A stretch of DNA of 64,000 nt, taken from the NCBI GenBank assembly GCA_009780035.1, contig WRAU01000001.1, forward strand, positions 1 through 64,000. Direction: 5' to 3'. This document shows, piece after piece, positions 15,818 to 24,922 of this stretch (position 1 is the stretch's first letter; every line of letters begins with the position of its first letter). The position numbers were made by a program, and so were the translations under genes. Below the pieces are notes generated by a model. It was given only the letters and a program-made list of their open reading frames with translations, ran no database searches and was not told the origin of the DNA. The DNA comes from Alphaproteobacteria bacterium (GTDB lineage Bacteria > Pseudomonadota > Alphaproteobacteria > WRAU01 > Hepatincolaceae).

Positions 15818-16255
15818 ATGTCTAAAAGTTATACATGGATAAATTTTAGTAGAAATATTTCTACTACTCAATCAATTTACGAACCTACTGATAATGTTTA
15901 TGGTAATGGCTTCTTTTTTGTAGCAAAACACCCAACTAATGGTTGGACTGGAGCAGCAGCAGATATAAGAGCAGCTGGGGTTGCAGGACAAATTTGGCGA
16001 GATGTAAGAACAAAAACAACAACAGCGGATATATGCACTCTTGGTGATGGCGTATTTGTAATGGTGGAAGATGGCAGTGTGGCAGAGATAAATAAAAAAG
16101 CCTATCAAACGCCAAACGGACTATTGACAACTGATGCAACATTCCCAGACGCACAAGAATTAAATGCTTGGGTAGTTGAGGAAAATGTAATTCTTACTCT
16201 TCCTGATGGCACCGAGATTAAAGGAGCCAGAATAGGTTTTAATTCTGCATTATAG
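15818..16255 (+). CDS. putative head decoration/stabilisation protein
   Basis: A 145-residue protein between the Ig-like protein and the major capsid gene, the usual site of decoration proteins. Gly, Ala and Thr-rich centre (AAADIRAAGVAGQIWRDVRT) followed by beta-strand pattern. No firm family match by eye. Confidence 0.5.
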   Translation: MSKSYTWINFSRNISTTQSIYEPTDNVYGNGFFFVAKHPTNGWTGAAADIRAAGVAGQIWRDVRTKTTTADICTLGDGVFVMVEDGSVAEINKKAYQTPNGLLTTDATFPDAQELNAWVVEENVILTLPDGTEIKGARIGFNSAL

Positions 16256-16288
16256 AATAAATTTAACAAACAAAATAAGGAAAAAATT

Positions 16289-17182
16289 ATGTCTACAGTT
16301 TTTGGAAGTAAAGGGTTTTTAAGAGATACAAGACCAGTCTTAAAGCAGATTGAACCTAGAATATTCGCAATTGGATATCAATCAATCTTAGCAAATGTTG
16401 CAATTAATGATGTTGCAACTTCACCTCAAGAATTAGATTATGCTTCTACCATGAGGTATATTGACTTAAAAATGGATGATGTTAAGGCAGTAAGAACTTT
16501 AATTGAATCCAATAATATTAAGCAATATACAGTGGGAGTTAAAGAGCTTACCTATACACCACAATTATTTAAAATTATGAATACTGTTGACGCAATAAGA
16601 GGACAAGTTGATATATCGCAAGCATTACAAGTTGCAGTTCGTTATTTAACAATGCAACACGACGCTTTTGCCTTATTTAATAACCACAATAAATGTTTTC
16701 TTGAAGATACACAAACTCTACCTTCAAACACTCAAGAAGATATACTTAATCTAAGTAATTTAGCTAATGCTTATAGACAATTTAATGGTGAAGAAGAACC
16801 TATTATTATGATGGGCTTTGGCGCCTTAAGTAGATTGTCTAACCCTATAGCAGCTACTGGAGCAGGTGGTTATAGATATAAAACAGCTTTAGAATATCTT
16901 GCAGATCAATTCCCTAATGCTATGGCTAATTATAAGTTAGTTAATCAGTATGTATTAGATAATATCACAGAGGCTGCTAATAAAATAGGTAGCACAACTT
17001 ATTTTGGCACTAATGATGTTGTTCTTTACAACCCTAACTTTGCAACGCTTTATCGTGGAATATCTCCTAATACTTTTACCACTAGCACTATTGGGGATGA
17101 GCTACAAACTTACCATTTCTTTTCTACGCCATCATTACAGATGATAAGCACAGACAGATCTTACAGATATACCTTTGCTTAG
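16289..17182 (+). CDS. major capsid protein (probable)
   Basis: A 297-residue protein, with RBS AAGGA and its own intrinsic terminator directly downstream, consistent with high expression. Features expected of an HK97-fold capsid: N-terminal region with LDYASTMRYID, long spine helix near ISQALQVAVRYLTMQHDAFALFN and a C-terminal beta-rich P-domain (TYFGTNDVVLYNPNFATLYRG). No separate maturation protease is visible, so cleavage is unknown. Assigned by position, size and the terminator. Confidence 0.65.
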   Translation: MSTVFGSKGFLRDTRPVLKQIEPRIFAIGYQSILANVAINDVATSPQELDYASTMRYIDLKMDDVKAVRTLIESNNIKQYTVGVKELTYTPQLFKIMNTVDAIRGQVDISQALQVAVRYLTMQHDAFALFNNHNKCFLEDTQTLPSNTQEDILNLSNLANAYRQFNGEEEPIIMMGFGALSRLSNPIAATGAGGYRYKTALEYLADQFPNAMANYKLVNQYVLDNITEAANKIGSTTYFGTNDVVLYNPNFATLYRGISPNTFTTSTIGDELQTYHFFSTPSLQMISTDRSYRYTFA

Positions 17183-17195
17183 TTAAAGGTATAGG

Positions 17196-17240
17196 ATAGG
17201 GGATTAAGTTTAAATCTAACTTTCTTAATCCCCTATTTTA
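17196..17240 (+). terminator. intrinsic terminator after capsid gene
   Basis: Perfect 13-bp stem ATAGGGGATTAAG (17196-17208) with CTTAATCCCCTAT (17224-17236), 15-base loop, then TTTTAAT. It lies 14 bases past the capsid stop and probably attenuates transcription into the tail genes. Confidence 0.8.
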
Positions 17241-17253
17241 ATAAGGAAGAAAA

Positions 17254-17547
17254 ATGGACGCAAGAGAAGATATAAACAGATTGTTAATAATATTTGATAA
17301 TACAAAGCTAAGCGATATGGAATACACGCAATTTAGCTACATATATCAATTTGAAGATTTCTCACCGCAGAATATCTTTAATATTGTATTGTGGATTATT
17401 AAACATCGCCTTAAACGCAACACTCAAACGCCTTACGATAAAGAGATTATTGCTGTATATGCTTCTAATCATGAATTATCAATTCCTTATGATCTTAGAG
17501 AGTTAGACAAACTTTCTACAGAAGTTTTATTTGGAGTTATTAGATAA
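17254..17547 (+). CDS. putative head-tail connector protein
   Basis: A 97-residue helical protein, RBS AAGGAAG, first gene after the capsid terminator. Size and position fit an adaptor that binds below the portal. Its last base overlaps the next start (TAATG). Confidence 0.5.
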   Translation: MDAREDINRLLIIFDNTKLSDMEYTQFSYIYQFEDFSPQNIFNIVLWIIKHRLKRNTQTPYDKEIIAVYASNHELSIPYDLRELDKLSTEVLFGVIR

Positions 17548-17996
17548 TGCAACACAAAACAGTTAAGCAAGTTAAAAGCTACTTTGAAAACAAAGTAATT
17601 AGAATAGAAGCCACAGACACTAAAAGGAAACTTGCTAATTATAAGAAAAAACTTAAAAGTGGCAATCATGTTGCAACTAAAAGTAAGCTATCAAAGCAAA
17701 CTAATGAAGATGTAGCAATACAACTTGATGGATATTTTACTAAAGCGGTTGAAAATCCTAATATTAAAGGGGCTTTATTGAGGGTTTTGGATGATTTATT
17801 TAATCATAAAGGTGATAGAAAGCAAAGATTAATCAATTTTGGTAAAGGTGTATTCGTTCAAGCTGTAGAGGATAAGGTTTATGGATATAACAGCGAAAAA
17901 ACCATAAAAAGAAAAGGCTTTGATAAAAAATATTATGCAACAGGACAATTAGAGAAATCCATTAACACCTTTATTAAATATAAAGGCTTTTATTAG
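17547..17996 (+). CDS. putative neck/tail-completion protein
   Basis: A 149-residue very basic protein (many Lys). The C-terminal part with GKGVFVQAVEDKVYGYN...YATGQLEKSI resembles the end of phage head-tail joining proteins of the HK97 gp10/phage G class, where a 'TGxLxxSI' motif is common. Coupled to the upstream connector gene. Confidence 0.55.
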   Translation: MQHKTVKQVKSYFENKVIRIEATDTKRKLANYKKKLKSGNHVATKSKLSKQTNEDVAIQLDGYFTKAVENPNIKGALLRVLDDLFNHKGDRKQRLINFGKGVFVQAVEDKVYGYNSEKTIKRKGFDKKYYATGQLEKSINTFIKYKGFY

Positions 17997-18005
17997 AGAT
18001 ATGCA

Positions 18006-18227
18006 ATGGGAAAAGAAATCATTATGAATATATTTGGGTTTAGCGATGTGGAGCTTTTAGAAGTTTGCAAAGAAAGTATATATGAAAATGAAGAATTTTC
18101 CGCCACTGAAAAAGCAGAAATAGTATTAAAACTAAAACACAAAATTAATAAGTTAACGAGTGATGAAGTAAAAAATTGGATAGCTTTAGATTTACTAAAA
18201 TTTTTAGAGTTAAACAATAAAGATTAA
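18006..18227 (+). CDS. small hypothetical protein
   Basis: A 73-residue acidic helical protein (MGKEIIMNIFGFSDVELL). An internal ATG at 18024 is an alternative start. No motif. Lies between neck and lysis genes. Confidence 0.5.
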   Translation: MGKEIIMNIFGFSDVELLEVCKESIYENEEFSATEKAEIVLKLKHKINKLTSDEVKNWIALDLLKFLELNNKD

Positions 18228-18243
18228 TTAGGAACAAACCAAT

Positions 18244-18576
18244 ATGAAAAACATAGATTTATTATTAGAGATTTTAAACAAAATATGGATGAAGTATAGA
18301 GCATTAATGATACCAGTATATGCTTGTATCATGTTGTATTTTGCTTATTTAGTAGGAACATGGGTATTACAGCAAAAAGATAAAGCCTTTTTATTTGACA
18401 ATGTCTTTATTTCTAAACAAATACAAAAGATACAAAGTAATCCTAAAGATTTTTATACTGCAGATATTGATTATATTGAGTGGGTGTGTGCTACATATCA
18501 TGACAATATTTCAATATCTCGCAAATGCAAAATCATATTTCAGTATATAGAAAAAAAGCAATTGAATAAGGAGTAA
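18244..18576 (+). CDS. membrane protein in lysis cassette
   Basis: A 110-residue protein with one membrane helix near residues 20-43 (ALMIPVYACIMLYFAYLVG) and a long hydrophilic C-terminal part containing two Cys. It lies directly before the holin candidate and amidase, so a holin, antiholin or spanin role is likely; no lipobox is seen. Confidence 0.5.
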   Translation: MKNIDLLLEILNKIWMKYRALMIPVYACIMLYFAYLVGTWVLQQKDKAFLFDNVFISKQIQKIQSNPKDFYTADIDYIEWVCATYHDNISISRKCKIIFQYIEKKQLNKE

Positions 18577-18578
18577 AT

Positions 18579-19022
18579 ATGGGAGCATTTAGCATTTTTA
18601 GATTAATAATAAGCAATCTTGCTGTTATCAAATTATTTTTCAAATCTAAAACTGGAATCCTAACAATTGTTATTAGTATTTTAGCATTCTTTGCAACTAA
18701 ATACTTTGGTTTTGAAGAAGAAACATCGTTGCAAGTATTTAATACTTTATTAGGTATGGAGATAACTACAAATGGTATTTTATTTTCCAAAACCGCAATA
18801 ACTGCTATTTGTGTAATTTTAGGTATGATAGCTCTTATTATTGGAATAATAGCTTATTACTTTTTATATGAAAGTTTTGAGAATAGAAGAATAAGAACGC
18901 TAACAAAAGAATTAGAGATATTAACTCTAAATTACAATATTTTAAGCATGAAAAAGCAAATAGAAAAATTAGAAGAAGATAAAAATAAGGAGGAAGAAAT
19001 TGACAGAAAGAGAAAAAATTAA
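18579..19022 (+). CDS. putative holin
   Basis: A 147-residue protein with two or three membrane helices (about residues 21-40 and 65-95), then a coiled-coil, lysine/glutamate-rich cytoplasmic tail (KKQIEKLEEDKNKEEE). It overlaps the start of the amidase by 23 bases. Two-helix proteins coupled to endolysin genes are typical holins, which open the inner membrane at the time of lysis. Confidence 0.6.
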   Translation: MGAFSIFRLIISNLAVIKLFFKSKTGILTIVISILAFFATKYFGFEEETSLQVFNTLLGMEITTNGILFSKTAITAICVILGMIALIIGIIAYYFLYESFENRRIRTLTKELEILTLNYNILSMKKQIEKLEEDKNKEEEIDRKRKN

Positions 19023-19497
19023 TCCCAACTTTAATGAAATAATCTTACATTGCTCTGCCACTCCTGAAGGCAAATATTTTGATGTTGAAGATATTAAGCT
19101 TTGGCACTTAAAAGATGGGATAGTTTTGCCTAAAGTTTTACCTAGTGGATATAGCAATATAGGATACCATTATTTGGTTTTGCTTGACGGAACAATTCAA
19201 AAAGGAAAACCTATTGAAATGATGGGAGCGCATTGTAAAGATTCAGGTAAAAATCATTCCTCTATTGGTATTTGCTATATTGGAGGATATGCAAAAGACG
19301 GCAAAACTCCAAAAGATACAAGAAATCCAGAGCAAAAAAAGTCTTTAGGAAGGTTGTTAACTAATTTACTTGACGCTTATCCACAATTAAAAACTGTAAG
19401 CGGACATAGGAAGTATGCTAAAAAGGACTGCCCTTGTTTTGAAGTTTCTAAAGAATATGAATACTTAAAAGGCTTATTTGATGTTGAGGTAATATAA
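19000..19497 (+). CDS. N-acetylmuramoyl-L-alanine amidase (endolysin)
   Basis: A 165-residue Amidase_2/PGRP-type enzyme that cuts the bond between N-acetylmuramic acid and L-alanine in peptidoglycan. ILHCSATPEG gives zinc ligand H17; LWHLKDG, NIGYHYLVLLDG and GAHCKDSGKNHSSIGICYIGG are the conserved core; SGHRKYAKKDCPCF gives the second His and the Cys ligand. Start is TTG at 19000, fixed by AAGGAGG at 18987-18993. No signal peptide, so release depends on the upstream holin candidate. Confidence 0.88.
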   Translation: MTEREKINPNFNEIILHCSATPEGKYFDVEDIKLWHLKDGIVLPKVLPSGYSNIGYHYLVLLDGTIQKGKPIEMMGAHCKDSGKNHSSIGICYIGGYAKDGKTPKDTRNPEQKKSLGRLLTNLLDAYPQLKTVSGHRKYAKKDCPCFEVSKEYEYLKGLFDVEVI

Positions 19498-19892
19498 TGC
19501 TGCAGCAGACGATAATTGAAAAGATAAACAATATATTCGGCAAGGTTGATGTATATTTTGACGCAGATGATTTAACGCTTACAAATAGACTTGCTATCTT
19601 AGTAAATAATTTTGAAGCATTCCCATTAAATAATAGTAATAATGTGGAAGAATATCATATATCTGCTAGTTTTACTTTCCCAATTATACATAATAACGGC
19701 TGGAACATTGATCTCGTTATTAATCGTATTACAGAATATAACCAAAAAGAGAAAGATAAAGTCAATATTATTTATCCTTATAATGTAGGAAGCGATATAG
19801 ACTTATCTCTTGAATTTGTGGTTGATATACCAATTGCAAAACAAACAACTCGGTATCCTATGAAAGATGCTGAAATGGCAATAACAACTTAA
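19497..19892 (+). CDS. putative tail completion protein
   Basis: A 131-residue protein overlapping the amidase stop (TAATG). Pattern of mixed alpha/beta with a C-terminal strand region; position directly before the sheath fits a tail terminator or neck protein. No motif to prove it. Confidence 0.45.
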   Translation: MLQQTIIEKINNIFGKVDVYFDADDLTLTNRLAILVNNFEAFPLNNSNNVEEYHISASFTFPIIHNNGWNIDLVINRITEYNQKEKDKVNIIYPYNVGSDIDLSLEFVVDIPIAKQTTRYPMKDAEMAITT

Positions 19893-19906
19893 AAAGGAAT
19901 AAATGA

Positions 19907-20827
19907 ATGTTTATAGATTATGTAGTTAAAATTGATGTGAGTGCACCACAAGGCATTACTACACAAAATAACTTATTTCAATATTGTTGGGTAGTAGAGC
20001 AAGATCCTGATAATGATTTATCCACCCCAAAATTGGTTTCCGGAAGTGATTTTGGAAATTATTTTACAACTCAAGAAATGATAGATTTTGGGTTAAGCTT
20101 GGGAAGCAAGCAGATTTATTTAGTAAACAATAGCAATTTAGCCACTGCAAGCGATACTTGCTTTTGGCTAGTGATTACGAATTATTTAGCGGCAACAACT
20201 CAGCAATTAGCAAATTTTAAAGGCTTTAAAATATATACAACTCCAAATATAAGTCCTGAAGCTAAAACAGCGGCAATGCAAGAATATACTTGTATGATTG
20301 TTGATGGAAATACGGCAACTGCACCTTATGAGTTAATTGAGGCTTACCTTGGTCGTAATACTGCTAGCCTTAATGATATGCAGTATAGGAGTTTATCAAC
20401 TTGGCAGCCAGTTCTAAGCACAGAAGCACAATATAGTGAAGCAAGAGATAGTCAGTTAACTTTTGCTAATACACCAGACGCTAGCACTGCAGGAATTGAG
20501 CTAGCATATTTTAGAATGGGCGGTATATCGCCAACCAGATTATTCATCGGTGAAATTATTAAACAAGCACTGCAGCAAGAAATTAAGCTATTTATTCAAA
20601 ATAGCAAACCAAATATGGAAACTGATGATTATGTATTAGTGCAAGAAAGAGGGCAAGCCTTATTGCAAACTTATATTAATCAAAATCTAATTGGCAGTGA
20701 AGCTAAATTTATTGTTGATTTTAATCAAACTAATGCTGACACCATTAATGGAGTTCTTAAAAACATTAAGGTAAATCTTAATGGACTAGATTCCATGTGG
20801 GGAGTAGAAGCCACATTATATAGCTAA
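19907..20827 (+). CDS. putative tail sheath protein (DUF3383-like)
   Basis: A 306-residue protein in the sheath position, before the tube gene. It begins with a beta-rich segment followed by an alpha/beta domain with an NxxFxGFKIYTTPN stretch and ends with a conserved-looking terminus (KVNLNGLDSMWGVEATLYS). Sheath proteins of small myoviruses and DUF3383 proteins have this order, but 306 residues is short. If right, the tail is contractile. Confidence 0.5.
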   Translation: MFIDYVVKIDVSAPQGITTQNNLFQYCWVVEQDPDNDLSTPKLVSGSDFGNYFTTQEMIDFGLSLGSKQIYLVNNSNLATASDTCFWLVITNYLAATTQQLANFKGFKIYTTPNISPEAKTAAMQEYTCMIVDGNTATAPYELIEAYLGRNTASLNDMQYRSLSTWQPVLSTEAQYSEARDSQLTFANTPDASTAGIELAYFRMGGISPTRLFIGEIIKQALQQEIKLFIQNSKPNMETDDYVLVQERGQALLQTYINQNLIGSEAKFIVDFNQTNADTINGVLKNIKVNLNGLDSMWGVEATLYS

Positions 20828-20858
20828 TAGAATTAATACAAAATAGGAATTATACAAA

Positions 20859-21278
20859 ATGGCAATCGCACAAATTTTTACAGCCAGCAATAGCAAAATA
20901 TCGCTGTCTTTTAGAGATACCAAGTTTACAATGCTAGGTTTTGAGTCTTTCTCTTACACTGATAATCTTGTAAATGAAATGTCTTACGACCCTACAAGAA
21001 ATACTAATGGAGCATCCAATTTACAGGGCGGTATAGAAGCTGATACTTTAAGCATTACTTGCACGGTAGAAGATTCAGCATTGATTAATTTAATTAATGA
21101 GTTGTTTGCTACTAGAGAACTTGGCACAATCATAATCACACACAAGGAAGATCCAAATAGAATACTATCAATGAGTGCTATTGTAGCTCAAAGAGCGATT
21201 CAGGTTAACGCTGATGACTCTAATCGTTCAAAATTAGTATTCAACTTCAAAGGCAAAACCTTAACAAATTCTTACTAG
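20859..21278 (+). CDS. putative tail tube protein
   Basis: A 139-residue beta-rich protein (MLGFESFSYTDNLVNEMSYDP...LSITCTVEDSALINLINELF...IIITHKEDPN) directly after the sheath. Size and pattern match DUF3277-type tail tube proteins. Confidence 0.6.
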   Translation: MAIAQIFTASNSKISLSFRDTKFTMLGFESFSYTDNLVNEMSYDPTRNTNGASNLQGGIEADTLSITCTVEDSALINLINELFATRELGTIIITHKEDPNRILSMSAIVAQRAIQVNADDSNRSKLVFNFKGKTLTNSY

Positions 21279-21286
21279 GAGGAAAG

Positions 21287-21799
21287 ATGTTTTTTAAAAA
21301 AGTTAGAATAAAGAAATTTGATGAGCTTAGTTTTAAGGATCAATTAATGATCTTTCAAGAGGTGATGAACCTAGCTAACTACGGAGGATATTTACTTCTA
21401 AACAAAACTGCTGATTTAATCAATAAAGATAATTTTAAGAATAGTAAAATATTCACAAAAGAGATTACTTTTAAAGAGAGCTTTAATTATTTTAAAGAAG
21501 TATTAGAGATTTTAGGATTAGAAGAAAAAACATTTGAAGTATGGGGAACAAAAATATTTTATGATGGGGTTCCTCTTGCTAACTTAGATAAAAGTGAACT
21601 TTCACCAAAGCTATTAGAAGATATAATTAATGTTTTGGCAAATCAATATGCTGCCGTGTGGCAAGAAAAAATAGATACTTTTTATAATTACGATTCTATT
21701 TTGTATGAAAACTTAATGAATAAACCATTAGATAGTATAGAAGATTATATCTATTTAAAAGAGCATGAAAAAAAGCATAATACAAATAAAGGTATATAA
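21287..21799 (+). CDS. putative tail assembly chaperone
   Basis: A 170-residue protein between tube and tape measure, with AGGAGG before ATG 21287. This is the slot of the tail assembly chaperone. I see no programmed frameshift that would give a longer product. Confidence 0.5.
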   Translation: MFFKKVRIKKFDELSFKDQLMIFQEVMNLANYGGYLLLNKTADLINKDNFKNSKIFTKEITFKESFNYFKEVLEILGLEEKTFEVWGTKIFYDGVPLANLDKSELSPKLLEDIINVLANQYAAVWQEKIDTFYNYDSILYENLMNKPLDSIEDYIYLKEHEKKHNTNKGI

Positions 21800-22936
21800 A
21801 TGGTAAAAAAGATTGCAGAGGCAGGAGTTGATTTAATACCTAATATATCAGAAAATCGCATAAAAACTGTTATGGGTAAAATAGATAGAATAGCACAAAA
21901 TACTAATTCTGGAATTAGCAGGATTGCAGGTGCAAGAGGTGGAGTTCTTGGAATGGGTGCTAGTATGTTAGGGGTAATTTTCAATCCATTAACTATAGTA
22001 ATTGGTGCAGTGGTTGCTATATTTACAACTTTAATCGGTGCTACTAAGAGGTTAAATGAAAAGTTCATGGATATGTCTAATAAACTTATGAATGAAGCTC
22101 AAAAGCAAGCAAAGGCTTTTGCTATTATGGGAGGATCTAACACAGATAATCAAGCTATGTATAATGTATTAGACTCACAAGGAATTAACACAAGCAGTGT
22201 TTTTTCAAATGTAAATGAAAGAGTATCAAGAGGTGATTTACAACAATACAAAGGTATGAATACTAATGATTTAATAACTAATTTAGTAGACCAAGCTAGG
22301 AGTATGGGTGTAGTAGATGGCCGTAAGTATCTTGAAGAAATAGGGTTAAGCGATTTAGAACCTTTATTATATACTCAGCAAGATTTAAGACAGCTTAAAC
22401 AAAAAGCAAAAGAAATTGGCTCTACTAATACAGAAGTAAAAGATACAAAAACAGGCAAACTAATAAAAGTTAATAAATTAGGAGCTAATTCAAATAACAT
22501 TATACATAATGCAGAAGTTGCAGAAAACCAAGCACTCAATGATACTTTACTCGCAGGGAGTCAAAATACTAGAGTTAATGATTATCTAGTTAATACCAAT
22601 AATAAAATCAAGCAAAACCAAGCAGCTACAGACCAAAATATGTATAATACTTTGGCGACATCAATAGCTACTGCTACTAAAGCTATTGATGATGTAAATA
22701 ATACTTTATTAAATAGTGTTTTAGGAGGTCTTTATTCTATATTAAAGTTTTTTGGAGCAATTCCTAAAACTGAAGAAGAAAAAAAACAGCAGCAACAGCA
22801 AGTGGATAAATACACAAAAGATGTTTGGTGGTTGAACGCATATGATAAATATCAAGAATGGATAAAAAGCACATCTAGCAACAACGCTGATAAATATATA
22901 CAACAAGCTCATAAAAACATAGATGAGAGTCAATAA
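21800..22936 (+). CDS. tape measure-like protein, short
   Basis: A 378-residue protein with one hydrophobic stretch (about residues 50-78, MGASMLGVIFNPLTIVIGAVVAIF) and long helical, Gln/Asn/Lys-rich regions. Position and composition fit a tape measure protein, which sets tail length. 378 residues is very short for this class and would imply a stubby tail. Confidence 0.6.
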   Translation: MVKKIAEAGVDLIPNISENRIKTVMGKIDRIAQNTNSGISRIAGARGGVLGMGASMLGVIFNPLTIVIGAVVAIFTTLIGATKRLNEKFMDMSNKLMNEAQKQAKAFAIMGGSNTDNQAMYNVLDSQGINTSSVFSNVNERVSRGDLQQYKGMNTNDLITNLVDQARSMGVVDGRKYLEEIGLSDLEPLLYTQQDLRQLKQKAKEIGSTNTEVKDTKTGKLIKVNKLGANSNNIIHNAEVAENQALNDTLLAGSQNTRVNDYLVNTNNKIKQNQAATDQNMYNTLATSIATATKAIDDVNNTLLNSVLGGLYSILKFFGAIPKTEEEKKQQQQQVDKYTKDVWWLNAYDKYQEWIKSTSSNNADKYIQQAHKNIDESQ

Positions 22937-22938
22937 TA

Positions 22939-23595
22939 ATGAAACTATTAGGGATTGATGTTTTAAAAGGTTATGTGGGATGTTTTGGGGCTAAAATTGC
23001 TGCTTTTGTTAATAAGAACAATGCAGTTTTATTTCAAAATTCTCCTAAGTTTGAAGGCAATGTAATACTTGATACACCTACCCCATATACTCCCTTAGGA
23101 GCTTGGCAAGGGAAACTAGTTGTTCCATTAGTTAGTAATTTCTGTTTTATTCAAAGACAACCAACCATTAGAAGAGAATGGAATGATACAATTAAAAGAC
23201 AAATTATGAATGTTGATGTTGTTTTAAAAATAGCTCCAACAATTTCATCAAATGCACTTATGGAGTATATGGGTATTGATTCTAGCAAAAATATAGCAAA
23301 CAATGTCGCAGACTTAAATAATATTCAAAATCCTTTTTTATTATTAGCCTCCACAATGCTAGCACAGCGTCAGCGAACTCCGCTTACTTATTTGAATATC
23401 GGTGATATGTATTATATTTGGCAAGTTATTACGCCAAACATTGCTGAATCCGATTTATTTTTAACTAACTACTCTATAGATTATCAAACAGGAGATGTGC
23501 TATTAAATTTGACTAGCTATGTAGCACCAAGCATTAGAGGACAAGCAGAACCCACTCTATATCAAAGTCTTCAAGCAGGAGGAGGGTTTAGTTAA
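22939..23595 (+). CDS. baseplate-region protein
   Basis: A 218-residue protein 2 bases after the tape measure gene. Beta-rich with a middle stretch on IRREWNDTIKRQIMNVDVVLK. Probably a baseplate hub or tail-end protein by position; family not recognised. Confidence 0.5.
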   Translation: MKLLGIDVLKGYVGCFGAKIAAFVNKNNAVLFQNSPKFEGNVILDTPTPYTPLGAWQGKLVVPLVSNFCFIQRQPTIRREWNDTIKRQIMNVDVVLKIAPTISSNALMEYMGIDSSKNIANNVADLNNIQNPFLLLASTMLAQRQRTPLTYLNIGDMYYIWQVITPNIAESDLFLTNYSIDYQTGDVLLNLTSYVAPSIRGQAEPTLYQSLQAGGGFS

Positions 23596-23972
23596 TGTAT
23601 AACTATTTTTATATATCAAATAATCAAAACAAATTACTAAATAAATATGATGAAAATAAATACTATAAAATAGGTGATATTTTAGAAGGACTGCCTATTA
23701 GTGTAAGTGGAGATAGTTCTAGTATAAATGTTTTAAATAGTTTTGTTCGCAATTATGTTAATAATCTTTTAATTCCTAAGCCTCCAATTACTTATCAGCC
23801 AAGATTAATCTTAGATGCAGTTTTGTTTAGTGGATTCCCACAAATTTATAATCATGACTTAATTACTGTTGGCACGGCTACTTATGAGTTAATGCAAGAT
23901 TTTATGATTGTTTATAATACTGATAATGAAAGCACAACAATAAATTTTAAATACATCAAAGGATTGAACTAA
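23595..23972 (+). CDS. baseplate-region protein
   Basis: A 125-residue protein coupled to the previous gene by a one-base overlap. Beta-rich, Asn and Tyr-rich. No family recognised; the run of short overlapping genes 22939-25758 is typical of baseplate operons. Confidence 0.5.
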   Translation: MYNYFYISNNQNKLLNKYDENKYYKIGDILEGLPISVSGDSSSINVLNSFVRNYVNNLLIPKPPITYQPRLILDAVLFSGFPQIYNHDLITVGTATYELMQDFMIVYNTDNESTTINFKYIKGLN

Positions 23973-24343
23973 TGAAAATATATAAGACCACACCAGACAA
24001 TATAAGCAATTTGTTTGTATTTCAAAAAAATATTAAAAATGAAGGGCTTTTAATAACAGAAGAGGATCAGAATTTATTCTTTAGTAATTATACAGTTATT
24101 TTTGAAAATACACTTGGTGAGTTTGATACATTTTTTAGTAATTTAGATAGCTTAATTAACAAAATTAGTGAGTTAGTAGATAAATTATCCAGCGGAATTT
24201 TAGCAAGCAATGGTGGAGGAGCTATAACCAGCCCTACATTTATAGCAGACTTAACAACAATTAAAACCGATTTAATGGGTATTCAGCAAGATTTTGATAC
24301 AAACAAGCAGAACTTGGCAAGCATTAAGAATGAGGAGCTTTAA
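23972..24343 (+). CDS. hypothetical tail/baseplate protein
   Basis: A 123-residue protein coupled to the gene before. C-terminal half is helical with a glycine turn (SNGGGAITSPTFIADLTTIKTDL), like a short fibre or spike stem. Function unknown. Confidence 0.5.
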   Translation: MKIYKTTPDNISNLFVFQKNIKNEGLLITEEDQNLFFSNYTVIFENTLGEFDTFFSNLDSLINKISELVDKLSSGILASNGGGAITSPTFIADLTTIKTDLMGIQQDFDTNKQNLASIKNEEL

Positions 24344-24345
24344 TT

Positions 24346-24669
24346 ATGCTAGATATATTAGATTATGATGATTCTACTAAACAATATATTATGACAGACA
24401 AATATAATGAAAATAAATATTTGCTGCAGACTACAAGCAACAATAGATATTTCTATGGACTGCATGAAAACTTTATAGATTTAAAGCAAGAAATAAAATC
24501 TATGATTGCCGGGCAAGCTACAATTTTAGATCTTAACATGTTCTTGTTAAATTCTTTATTAATTCATGGGTTTAGGCATGAGTCTTTATGGGTAAATCCT
24601 ATTATTGATGATAGAGGAATTATTCAAATATTTATTAAATTTAACAATACCGACTTTGAGGGAAACTAA
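24346..24669 (+). CDS. putative baseplate wedge protein
   Basis: A 107-residue protein. The central LKQEIKSMIAGQATILDLNMFLLNSLLIHGFRHE and following strand pattern are reminiscent of small baseplate wedge proteins. Assigned by position only. Confidence 0.45.
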   Translation: MLDILDYDDSTKQYIMTDKYNENKYLLQTTSNNRYFYGLHENFIDLKQEIKSMIAGQATILDLNMFLLNSLLIHGFRHESLWVNPIIDDRGIIQIFIKFNNTDFEGN

Positions 24670-24670
24670 T

Positions 24671-24922
24671 ATGATATTTAACTGGAGTGATAGGGATATA
24701 CAAAACAATATTGTTTATTTTAAATTTGATTATAATGGTGAGAATTGGCTGTTTAGCACCCTTAATAAGGAAGTAGCTCTTATCAACATAAGCAAGCCGT
24801 GGCATAAAACATACTTTTTAGAATTTAATCCAAACAATGAATTATTTGAAATAGATACAACTCTGTTTTCTGCCAGTGTATCAATAGTTAACAAAGAAAT
24901 CAACATGGAGTATAAAAACTAA
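24671..24922 (+). CDS. small baseplate-region protein
   Basis: An 83-residue protein starting at ATG 24671 (MIFNWSDRDIQNN), one base after the previous stop. The longer frame from 24605 overlaps the upstream gene and is rejected. Beta-rich; unknown family. Its stop overlaps the next ATG. Confidence 0.5.
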   Translation: MIFNWSDRDIQNNIVYFKFDYNGENWLFSTLNKEVALINISKPWHKTYFLEFNPNNELFEIDTTLFSASVSIVNKEINMEYKN

